From the NCBI GenBank assembly GCA_032358255.1, contig JAULBX010015202.1:29391-93390 (forward strand): a stretch of 64,000 bases of DNA, read 5' to 3'. The DNA comes from Heterotrichella gracilis (taxonomy: Eukaryota; Sar; Xanthophyceae; Tribonematales; Xanthonemataceae). The position numbers and the translations under genes are program-made. How positions within the stretch are numbered: position 1 is the first letter of the stretch; each line of letters opens with the position of its first letter. The notes beneath the pieces were generated by a model. That model saw only the letters and a list, made by a program, of their open reading frames with translations, searched no databases and was not told the DNA's origin. Below, one piece after another: positions 23,386-33,527 of the stretch.

Positions 23386-24886
23386 CTTGACACCGGGTTG
23401 CAGGTAGATGCCGGACGCCTGGCAAGCGGGTTCGCTTGGAAGCTGCTGCCTGGTTCACCAGCAAGGATTGCCACCGAGTGTGGCGTCTTAACAAGATAGT
23501 CTTGTCAATACCTGGGACCCAAATATCTAGCAATCTGGGCAAATAGTTGAGTCAAGCCTTTTGCTGACTTCTGTAAGGTTATTACCCAGTGAAGCTTGGG
23601 TGGATATTAAAAGCAGTCGGTACAGGCTGTGCCCACAACGAAGAGACGTCTCGACCCTCAAGCTTGAGAGTCCAGTACAAAAGCACTGGTGCCGTTATCA
23701 AGGCCTGTGATAAACAGCCAAATAAAAAAGGCAGCAGGGTCAAGGTGAAGGGTTGCCACTGACCAGACGCCATGCAAAGTCGGTGTGGCAACATATGCAT
23801 GCATTACTCGGGCAATGGAGATGCATGCATTGTCGTTTGTCAAGCCCTGGGCCGAGTATGCATGCAGGAGCCCGTGATTGAGTCAGTGCAACAGCAACCT
23901 GCACACGCGTGGTTTTTTACCACTGGTAGACATAGGATGTGCGAGTTGCTGTATTGTTGAAAGCCTTCAACGTTGACAGGGATTCAACTTCCGAGCCATA
24001 TGTGGTTGATACATACAGCGCTATCCGCATCTACACGTAGCCTGTTAGGTGAATCTTCCTAGAAAGGTACCTCCAGTCGCTGCTTCGCTGGTCAGCAGCC
24101 GTGCACCGGGTTCTCCGCTAATGCCATGGCATGCCAGGCGGATGTTGCAAGGCATGTGCGGGTTGTGTACGCGCGCGGTGTCCTTCCCTGCTACTATCCG
24201 TATCAATAGCCAGTGGGCGAGACACCTGTCTCCCTGTACTTGTGCACGGGCCCTTTCAACCTCTTCTGAGCTGCGATGGCCAAGCTGGAGCCCTGGACCC
24301 TGCAGGGACTGTTGAGTACCCCGCTGCAGCGTCTTAGGCTCAAGCTTGGCCAGCGCGACTGAGAGACGGATACAAGGGCCCGTGCAAGAGTACAGGGAGA
24401 CAAGTGCGTCCCTGCTGGACACGGTCGTTGTAAGTATTGTGAGCACATGTGCCAGTTTCTCTGTTCGTACCCCCATGCTGCTCGCTGGTCGCAGTGGCCA
24501 ACTGGGTCTCCAATAGTGTAGTCGACCCACTGTATCCTCTGGACCACAGGTATGGGGTAAATGGTTCCCACCTAAAGCTGTTCATCTCCTTGGTTTTCGT
24601 CAAATGCCCACGTCCCTGTTGTGGTGGGTCTGTTCAGTTGTACCTCCTCCTGTGATAACCTGTGATGGGCTCACCGGCACCGCCCTTGCTTTTGGTTTGC
24701 CTTGTTGTCTTCTTCGTGCTAACTTTGTTCTTCTCTGTATCTGGGGTGTGTCCTTGTTCCTGCTGCCGTCGTCTGTTTTGTGTAAACGGCTTTATTTTTA
24801 TTGCTTTGTGCAATTTTATCCTGGATTGGCCACACCTGCCCTCTCACAGCATTCACACTTGCCAGGTGCAGAACTCCCAAATAGCA
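23386..24886. other. Divergent intergenic region with a foldback sequence
   Basis: About 1.5 kb between the divergent starts of the PEF gene and an unrecognised gene. It contains two ATGCATGCAT-type motifs (23792-23805, 23820-23830) and a large imperfect inverted repeat (24216-24415) listed separately. A T-rich stretch at 24680-24840 just before the next gene encodes only hydrophobic open frames, probably intron or UTR. Confidence 0.4.
24216..24415. repeat. About 200-bp foldback (imperfect inverted repeat, arms of about 90 bp)
   Basis: The left arm (GTCTCCCTGTACT, GCACGGGCCC, TGGCCAAGCT, GGAGCC, CTGCAG) is matched in order by the reverse complement of the right arm (ending AGTACAGGGAGACAAG at about 24389-24404). 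The loop is short, around GGACTGTTGAGTACCCCG. By eye the arms agree at roughly three quarters or more of positions. Transcribed, this would form a long hairpin. Confidence 0.8.
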
Positions 24887-26233
24887 ATGTCCAGCTTCCA
24901 GCTGCCAACATGTCACAACCCCCGCACGCTGTGCCGCTGCTCTGCAAACTTCCGCCCTCGCATGGGCCCAAGCCCTGAGAAAAAGGTCAGGCCAGACGCA
25001 CAATGGCGCTGCGCAGTAAACTGCATGCAAACTTCTACGGTTACTTAGGCAAACAGTAACCGCTACAAAATATGTGCTTTCACCGCCTTGGTATGCTGAT
25101 GAGGTGGTTGTTGAACCAGCTGTGCCCTGTGTGCAGTCGGCCAGGTACCAGCCGCGCTTCAAACTTCTTCAACGGCCGTTTTGCTGAGTCATCTACACCC
25201 AGTAGCTTGTCAACATATGCTGCTGGTCTGGTTGGGACCTTGCTGCCCTACGCGGTGATCTCGGACCTCAACACCTGGCTTGTATGGGAGCGGGTGCGCG
25301 CATGCCTTCTGCATGTGGTTGCCTGCACCACTCACCCAAAAGAAAATATGTAGTATTTTCTTTTTTTACAATTACAATTTTTTTAATTTACTAAGGCTTT
25401 TATAATTTTAGATAAAGGTTATATTGAAATAATAGGACCTTGTGGCTTTTCTGTTATGCGGTGTTTTCTCCCTGTCCCCCTCTGCTGAGTGCCTCCTTGT
25501 GCTGGTCACAGGTTGCAATCTGCGTCGGAACAGGGGTGGTTTTGAGTAGGCTGCTCACCACTGCCCAAACCCACCAAGAGCAGATATGGGAGGATGAAGA
25601 GCGGAAATGGAAGGATGTTGCAGCTGCCAACCAGACCATTGGGGTAAGCCCTGTGCTTTGCTTGCCTGTCCTATTCACAGAGCTATTCACAGTCGCCAGC
25701 GGCACTCCTGTACACCATGCTGACTGCCATTGTCCCAGATGGTCCCCGTATGACCATCATGTACGTTGCTTTTTTATTAACGTGTTTATAGTCAAGTCGG
25801 GCAGCACCAAAGGTGCAAAGAGGTGTGCCTGTTGGTTGCAGGTGGATGTCCTGGAGGGGGAGAGGATTGTCACTTGGGTTACCAGCACCGTGGGGCAGCT
25901 GGAGGAGGGCGCAGGGAACAAGAGCAAGGCACTGCCAGGCTACGTGCTGCAGGAGTGCCTGCCTGCATCCGTGACCAGGGCAGGGTGGCTGTGCTGGAGG
26001 TGGAGCTGAAGAACGGGGGAAGGGTGGAGTGGGACGGGTGGCCCCTTGAGGAGCTGAAGGGGTCTCTGTGGCAGGTCAAGGCATTCCATGTGCACTTGGG
26101 CAACGAGGGAGAAGAGGAACTTCTCCGAAAGAGCCTTGTCCGAATGGACCAGAAACGTCGTGCAGAAGAAGATGAGGAAAGAAAAAAAAGGGACGCACAA
26201 AGGCGTAGTCATGCTGAAAAGGGGCGTATTTAG
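24887..26233 (+). CDS. Unrecognised protein with two hydrophobic segments; frame break in last exon
   Basis: Tentative exons 24887..24985, 25120..25281, 25512..25643 and 25842..26233. The first two could instead be replaced by one exon starting at ATG 25072. The N-terminus (MSSFQLPTCHNPRTLCRCSA) could be an organelle-targeting peptide. Two hydrophobic stretches follow (AAGLVGTLLPYAV, VAICVGTGVVLSRLL), then a charged segment (QEQIWEDEERKWKDVAAANQ) and a soluble region. From 25842 the frame reads VDVLEGERIVTW onward but meets a stop at 26009. The frame that looks conserved after 25979 (GRVAVLEVELKNGGRVEWDG) is shifted. Either 25944-25978 (GTGCTG to CCAG, 35 bases) is an unusually short intron, or there is a frameshift. 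The Lys/Arg-rich C-terminus overlaps a dispersed repeat. I do not recognise the family. Confidence 0.42.
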
Positions 26234-26250
26234 GGTTGGGGGCGCGCCCC
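26185..26250 (+). repeat. Copy of a dispersed repeat (GGGACGCACAAAGGCG family)
   Basis: GGGACGCACAAAGGCG (about 26190-26205) followed by GGGGCGTATTTAGGG. The same motifs occur at 59058-59080, 59700-59716 and 59724-59745, there followed by CCACTGGCTCGCACCA. Here the repeat supplies the last codons and stop of the upstream open frame. Confidence 0.6.
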
Positions 26251-27389
26251 ACAATGTGAGGCTGTGTTTTTCGTTTCTTCAGAGAAACGAAATTCAATTA
26301 CGAAAGTTTCTATCATAGCGTGCTTGGATGGGTCATCTGAGCCATTGTAACTAACAGTTCAGAGGGCAAGTCTGCTCACTTTTGCAGCCTGAGGGACAAT
26401 GCTGTTGTGCTCCTTAATTATGTCTACTCAGGTTCACTTGAACCACAGCCTAGCCCAAGGTGGCTGTGCTGGTGGCAGCGGTGTGGTATACTAAGTAGAT
26501 ACAAGCAGGTAATTCCCCTCCAAGTTGGGTGTGCCTGCACTGCACTGCACTACTGCAAAGGATTGATCAACGTTTGTGGGTCCTCTAAAAGTAGTAAGAA
26601 GCATAGACCTAGTAGGATTAACTAGGCATTGCAGGAAAGGAAAAAAACACAGGCGCACATACTAGTCGTACATGTGACGTGCACGCAACCTCTGCACCTA
26701 CACGCTGCACATGTGTTACCACATTTGGATCAGAAAATAAGCTTGTGAGTATTTTTGTGTGCACCGCGGGCCACTGGGGTTTCACTAACCAAGTATTATG
26801 AGCTTAGTGCACTAGGGAGTGTATGTCTATGCCTTGCTGCTGTGCATGCGGGTTTTCTGCTGGCCTTGTCTCGATTTATAAGAAAAATCCTGGCTGCCCC
26901 ACAGGCGGGCAGCTGGGAACTTGCATAAGGCCAAAAAAAGTAAAGCAACAAAAACATGCTGAGGTACATCTGTGCACAAATATTGCGCCACTCTCTACGC
27001 GCCACTCTCTATGCAGGGTGCAACTAAAACAAAATACAAGCAAAAAAAGACAAGTGTACTGACTAAAGTTTGCAGCGCCGATAAATGGTGCGGAGGGCAG
27101 CAGGTGGTTGGCGTTGCCACACACACAAACAAAAACCACAGTCAACAGTGCTCTCAAGGAGTCAATACTGTCTGAAGCATGTACTGGGATGCACGTACAC
27201 ACGCTGGCCCACCATGCTGCCTAGCACCTACTTGGCGCAGGGGTGGCTAGCCCACTACGTAATGCAAGAAAGAAAGAACAGAAATCAAACGACGCAGCCT
27301 GTCTCTTGCCGCACGCTAGTCAAGAAAACAGGATACAGCATACAGGTACTGCTCCATCTCCTGCAGCTGCTGGCCCCCTACCAGTACAG
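26234..27389. other. Convergent intergenic region
   Basis: About 1.15 kb between the unrecognised gene and the AP2 gene, mostly AT-rich, with no supported gene. It should hold both 3' ends. Confidence 0.45.
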
Positions 27390-30300
27390 CTACGCCGCAA
27401 CCACAGGGCTGGGCGGCAGCCAGCGCGGCGGGAGCCACATGGTGCGCCTGGTCTCCACCGCCAGGGGGGTGCCGCCAATGACGTCGACGGGGCGGCGCGG
27501 GGCGATGGGGACGGGAACGGGCAGGGCGGGTGCCTGCGGGGAGGGTAGGGGTTAGAGATAGCGGTAGCCATTGGCAGGCAATAGGGGTGTGGGTATAGTC
27601 AACAACAGTCAATCAGTCCAGCACCACAGTGCTTGCTGTTCTCCACTACAAGACCTATGCCAGCCAGGACTGCGTATACCACTGTTGCACCAACAGTGAA
27701 GGCTGAGCCAGGGTGCAATCAACGCGGCATACCCTATCGCCTCGGGTGATTGACCAGGGCTGTGCAATGACATCAGGACATGGGAACTGCATGCCTGGAG
27801 GAGCAGCTGAAGTGCTGGTGCTAGCATGGCCCCATGCTGTTGCACAACATGACCATGAGCACCTATGCCTGTCAATGCCCTGCTTACAGAATACTTGGCC
27901 GACTTCCCCGCCACTGAATCGCATCACACACTACCCCTACACCATCCCCAAACACAGCCCCACCTGTGCCTTGGCTGCGCCATTGACCACCACCGATGGA
28001 ACCTCGCCTGGGTGTGCGGTCGCCTTGCGCTGCGGCGGGCGCCAGGTGCACGGCTCTGGGCCCCGGTGGAGCGACACGCGCGCCCCGCGGTAGGTCGGCA
28101 ATCTGCGCCAGGGACGGTAGGAAGGCGGGGAGGGCGGGGCGTCATCCGCTGCTGCTGGTGGTGGTGGCTGTGGCGGAGGAGAGGCGAAATGCGCCAGAGA
28201 TGGTGTGGTGGCCAGTGCGGGGGGCACAGCAGGGGTGGTCGGGATCGGCGGCGCGCGCGTTGGCGGTGACGGGTGGGCGAGCTGCGGCGCCACTCCCCGC
28301 AGCAGCCCTGGTGGCATCCTTGTCTTGAGGCTCATGCTGCCCCCCCCTGTGGACAGGGTCTCCCCCAGGATGAGGGACGAGGGGCGGCGCAGCAGCGCCT
28401 CAACGCTGCGGGCGGGGGAGGAGGGCGGGGGGCTGGTGGGCCCGGGGGACGGTGGGGACTCTGCTTGGGGGCTGGACACATGCTGCTGCTCCCCATGGGG
28501 TATGGCTGGTGACAGGGGTGACTGGCGGGGTGCTGGTGCTGGTGCTGGTGCATCTGCCTGTGGGTGTGCCTGGTGCGGCAGCGGTGGGGGGTGCTGTGTG
28601 TCTGCCGCCACTGGCAGGTCCGGTGTGTCAGGCTGGCTGGGGGGGACAACCTGCTTCGCCCACGACTTGGGGGCCATGGAAGCTACTTGCCGGGCAGGCC
28701 GCGAGTGGGTTGCTGTGTCTGTGGCGGGTGGAGGTGCTGCTGGCCCGCCCCCTCGATGCAGCGACTCTGCGGGAATGCGTGCCCCCCGTGGCAGCGCATA
28801 CCCCCTGCCACCGCCCCTCTCCCCCTCCTGCCCCCGGGGCAGCAGGTGGTCAATGCCATCCCACCCGCCCGGGCCAGGTGGGGGCGTGTGTCCCCTCGCC
28901 TGCACCGCCACCTGCGCCGCCTCCCTGACCCGGTCCATCAGGCTGCCCGTCACATACTCTGCAGCCACCCCCTGCAGCTGGGGGATCTCCTCCAGCTTGG
29001 ACGCGATCACCTTGTCGGCAACCTCGCGCGGCACGCCGCTGCACGACACCAGGTGCTGCGCAAACTGGCGCAGGACCGACACAAGCATGTCGGTGCGGGG
29101 GCTCTCTTCGGCGCGGGGCGGGGCGGGCTGGGGCGGGGCGGGGGGCTCGCGCCGGACCTCGGCGGAGGCGGCGGCCAGGTGCGGGCGCTTGGCAGCCGTG
29201 GGGGATGCTGACGCGGCTGGCGAGGATGCCTCTGCGCGCATGTTGACCACGCGGCTGCGCTTGCCCTTCACCTTGGCGGCTGGAAGCGCCTCGGAGGGGG
29301 ATGGAGGGTGCCGCTTCATCACGCCAGATGGGGGCGGCTCCAGCGGGGATGGGGGGTGTCGCTCCTCCATGCCAGATGGCAGGGGCTCGCGTGGAGACTG
29401 GGAGTGCCGCTCCACCACGCCATACGCTTGCGGCTCGCGCGGGGAGTGAGGGTGTCGCTCCTCCACCCCAAATGGTGGCGGCTCGCGTGGAGACTGAGAG
29501 TGTCGCTCCCTCCTATAGCGTGAAGGAGCAGCACCCTCACTCCCCGTGCCATATGGTGATGCCGCCCCTGCCGCCCCATGCCCAGCTGGCCTGGGTGATG
29601 CTGCTGTTGGTGACTCAGCTGGGGTGGGTGGGGGCCGCCGTGGCTGGGGCGGATGGGCGGCCTCCTCAAAATGGCGCGGGTGCGGTGGCGGGGCCCCCAG
29701 CGGGGCCCGTGGCGGTGCCCCGTGCAGGGGGTGGTACAGCGAGTGGATGTCCTCGGGGTAGGCGTGCTGCCCGCCAGCGCGCGCCGCCGCCAGCCTGACC
29801 AGGAGCGCGTCCAACAGGGCGGGGTCCGTGTAGGATGGCGGGGGGTGCGGGGGGTAGTGGTCGTAGCGCCAGGGGTACATGGCGGCGGGGATGCCGCAGC
29901 CCATCTCGGCGTCCAGGAACGCCATGGTGTCGTGGTAGAGCGGGGCGCGGGGGGGGTAGCGCAGGGGCTCCGCTGGGCGGTAGTGGTGGTCGTAGTAGTG
30001 AGCCGGCGGCGGGGGCGCCCAGTGCGAGTGACCGGGATCGCTTGACCGCAGCATTGGGTCCCTGAGATCGCTTGACCGCAGCAGTGGGTCCCGGGGACCG
30101 CTTGACCGCAGCATTGGGTCCCGGGGACCGCTTGACCGCAGCATGGGGTCGGGCCAGGCGCTGTGGTGTGGTGCTCCCGACAGGCGCGCAAGCTCCGCTG
30201 CGTGCATCTGCGCCAGCTGGCTGAGGCGCAGGGAGGTGGGGGGGCGGTGGGACGGGTAGGGGTCCTGGTCGGGGTGGCGGTGGGGGGGCGGGGGGCCCGA

Positions 30301-33300
30301 GGGGAGCCAGCGGCCGGGGGGCGAGGGGGGCCGCTGGGGGTGGCGGTGTGGGTCGGCGTCTAGGTGGCACGTGTGGCCTGTGCGCGGGTGTGCACCTTGG
30401 TGCCAGTGCTCCTCTGCTGCTGGGCCATGCAGCCCCTGGTGTGGGGGTGGGGCGGGGTGGTGGGGCAGCGCAGGCATGCCGTCTTTAATCCTCAGATGCT
30501 CGTACTCAGACCTGCACCAGCCAGCCGCACACACATGAGCTCTCACCATACAAACGCAGCGCACAATTTTTTGAGATAAGATTACAATTAAATAGTATGG
30601 AAATTATTATATATATCGAAAAAAAAAAAGGCTGCTGGATCCACGTGTTTATCAGTGCAACCAGTCCATCCATACGCTTGCTTGCGCCACACAGGGCCCT
30701 GCCCCTGTCTCACAGAGCGTGCACACATATGGCAACTGCCTGGCAGCGCACCTGGGGAAGTTGATGATTGCCTCGTCCCCCAGGACCTGCAGCACGCGCA
30801 CGTCGTAGGCGCGCGCCGCCGCCTCCTCATTGTCAAAGATTCCGATGTACACCGCCTTCTTGTTGCGGCACAGCTGTGCCTTCCAGCGCCGCGTGACCTT
30901 GCACCAGCACACACCGCGGTAGCGCGAGGTCTTGGTGCGGCTGCGGGGCTGGCGCTGGCTGGCGCCGCCGGCGTCGCTGCCGCCGTGGGACTGCGGGTGT
31001 GGGGGGGCGGGTGAGGGTCAGGGCACATGTGGGTGGGCTAAGGTTTGCATGTGGCACAGGTGCATGTGGCACCTGGACAATTTCCTGCTGGTGATTGCGC
31101 ATACCCAAACCAGAACAACAAACCTGGCTGTGCAGTTGGAATGCACAATCTTTCCCATTTTGCAAGTGGACTGTGTGGCTGGCCAGGCATTACACATGCC
31201 ACATGGGAGGCAATCAGCCAACCAGATTCCCCGAGTACCCATGCCACCATGCTGGGGTCTAGGCTGCTTACCAGAGATTGCTCTGAATGATCCATGGAGT
31301 GGTGGGGCGAGCCAGGTGGCGCCGAGTGCTCCACCTCCGCATGGGGAACATGTGGAGCTGTATACCGTTGATGCGGTGGACCCTCGCTGTAGGCAGCCGC
31401 AGGCGCCGGCCACTCGGGGGCTGTGCGCTGTTGCTGGTGGCTGTGCTGGGCGGCGGGCGGGGCCACGTGGGGGTTTGGCGCATCCTGTGCGTCCCAGGGC
31501 TTGGCAGCACCGGTGGGAGGGGACATGGCGCGGAAGGGGAGCTTGAACTCTCGAGCAGGCCGCTGCACAGGGTGGGGAGGGGACATCAATTCTACATTGG
31601 GGCGGGGCTTGGGGTTACAGGGGCTGGCATAACGACCACGTGGAGCTGCCCCAACAATGGACTGCGTGCCCTGGAGGGGTGGTTACAAGCGCAAGTTGGG
31701 CCCTTAGCAGCCAACCTAAAACATATGTTTGGACCTGTGTTGATACTGGGTGCATCATGGTCCAGCTGGCCATCTAAACTCGGTGCGTGCTCTATTGTTC
31801 AATATGCAACGGACATACGCAAGTTGGTATTGTGATGGCCAACTGAGTGATGCTTGGGTTGTGGCTGTTGTCTGATATGTGAACATTATTACAGGTGTGA
31901 CCCCCTACCTCCATGTTGTGCGGGTCCACAGGGAAGTTGGTGGCAGCGTGGGGCCCAAACAGCTGCACCGAGTGGTAGTCATACACCTTGGCCGCCTCCT
32001 CCTCGGTGCGGTGTATGCCCAGGTACACGGCCTTGCCGTGGTGGTACAGCTGCGCGCGCCAGCGGTGCGTCACCTTGCACCATGACACGCCCCGGTAGGC
32101 GGAAGCCTTGGTCTTTTTCAGCGCGCGGGGCTTGTAGGGGGAGGCGCGCTGGGTCACCTGCAGGGGAGGGGAGGGGTGGAATGAGGGGTGGCGTACTGGG
32201 ACGGGTATGCTACCGTGAACCCTACCCCACGGTGGGTTCCAGGTTGAGAGGGAGAGAGGAGTAGCATTGGGGCAGGGTAGGCTAGCCACAGGCTACTGGG
32301 GAATTGTGCACAGGAGTTTGGCATATGAACCCGCTCTTGGTTGCAGCAAAACTGTGGGGCTGTAACCTCAGGCTGCATCAACAGGCCACCATGGAAAAGA
32401 AACCCACACATGAGTTGCTGAAGGAGTGGTCACACTGTGACCGTCACTGGGCCCCCCAACATTATTTGGGACATTGTTTGTACACTGTCAGACCTGGAAA
32501 CCCCTGACGATAGTAACTAGGAAGTGGCTGGCTTGGCAGACCAAAAATATGACTGCAACCTTGACGTTTACCCTCGTCCTATACACCCAGGCGCCGCGAG
32601 TTGGCTAGCACCGTGTTAGCCAGGGTGGTGCGGTGTGGATATCATTGGCGCGCGGCAGCCTGCACGTTTGCCTCTTGGCAGGCCGCGGCAGCCCGTGCGC
32701 GTACCTTGCGACGCTTGGGTGCCGTGAAGGACGGTTCCGAGTCTTCGGAAGCCGCTGGCTGGTATTCATCCTCAGATTGGGTACCGTCTGCGTCTGGCCT
32801 CCTGGCGGTCCGCTTGCCCCGGGAACCGCCGCGAGGTGCAGGCTCCGCATCTCGCCTCACTTCGCCACTGTGCAACTCGCCTGCTTCGTCATATCCACGT
32901 GCTTGCTGTGCTGCGCGGGCAGGAGCAGCTGCCCTTGGCGGTCCAGCGTTGCTGGGCAGTGCAGTGCTCCTCCTGGGGTGGCCTTGGCTCTCCATAGCCG
33001 ATAGCATCGCCCAGGCATCGCCCTCACCTGCGTCCTCACCCTCGGAAGGGAGGCCAACCCCCGTCACTTTGTTTGTTGTGGGCGGATCTCGTGGCTGCCG
33101 CCTGCCGCCACCTGGCACCGCACCATCCTGTGCAATGGAAATGTGCTATTCATACACATGGGGACGGTGGGCTGGCAGTGGGGACAAGCGGGCATGGCGC
33201 ACCTAACCAGGTTCCACAGAAGGTAAGCATTCAGCTGTGCAAGGGCAATCGTACAACGAAAGCACTATTCTACTTTATGCAGACCTTCTGCGCACTGCAA

Positions 33301-33527
33301 ACATGACCTGACGCAGCACAATCAGTCATTGTGTGACACCACCCGCCGAAAAGGAGGTGCCAAAGGCATGGCACATGCACAAAACCAGCAGCAAAAGTGT
33401 ACACTGTGCACACAATCCACTGCCTCACCTGTGCTTGTGGCTGGCCCCCTGCCGCTTTGGCGTGCTCAGCGTCTGTGGGCTCTGACAAGGCCTCAGCTGC
33501 GGCCACCAGAAACTGCAGGCCGTCCAT
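27390..33527 (-). CDS. Double-AP2-domain transcription factor
   Basis: Seven exons on the minus strand: 33429..33527, 32705..33127, 31909..32157, 31272..31562, 30752..30990, 27964..30511, 27390..27533; 1,330 residues, all phases closing. AP2 domain 1 (about 192-250) reads SAYRGVSWCKVTHRWRAQLY, then GKAVYLGIHRTEEEAAKVYD and NFP. AP2 domain 2 (about 376-434) reads SRYRGVCWCKVTRRWKAQL, then VYIGIFDNEEAAARAYD and INFP. The YRGV, W-R-A/K-Q-L, YLG/YIG and AA-YD elements mark the DNA-contacting sheet and the helix. A basic KRRK lies upstream, plausibly nuclear import. The long exon 6 encodes about 850 Pro/Ser/His/Arg-rich, low-complexity residues with two repeat arrays, likely disordered and regulatory. 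Tandem AP2 domains place it in the AP2/ANT-like class of plants and algae. Targets cannot be inferred. Confidence 0.9.
29325..29520 (-). repeat. 48-bp coding repeat in the AP2 gene
   Basis: About four to five 48-bp units encode variants of RHSQSPREPPPFGVEE (also RHPHSPREP, RHPPSPLEP). The SP dipeptides recur at fixed spacing, giving regularly placed candidate sites for proline-directed kinases. Confidence 0.85.
30034..30153 (-). repeat. 30-bp coding tandem repeat (four units) in the AP2 gene
   Basis: Four 30-bp units, each encoding a variant of DPMLRSSGPR (also DPLLRSSDLR and DPMLRSSDPG). The middle units are nearly identical, indicating recent expansion. Confidence 0.9.

Noticed and set aside
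24604-24886. Hydrophobic open frame before the unrecognised gene as a transmembrane N-terminus
   Set aside because: The T-rich sequence leaves two frames open at once and looks like UTR or intron. The ATG at 24887 follows it.
28205-29449. 414-codon plus-strand open frame
   Set aside because: It is antisense to the long AP2 exon. The low-complexity, GC-rich coding repeats leave the other strand open, and the product is a Gly/Arg/Cys mixture with no domain.
29319-30370. Other long minus-strand frames (290 and 234 codons) overlapping the AP2 exon
   Set aside because: They are out of frame with the AP2 domains and the splice phases; Pro/Thr/His-rich shadows of the same repeats.
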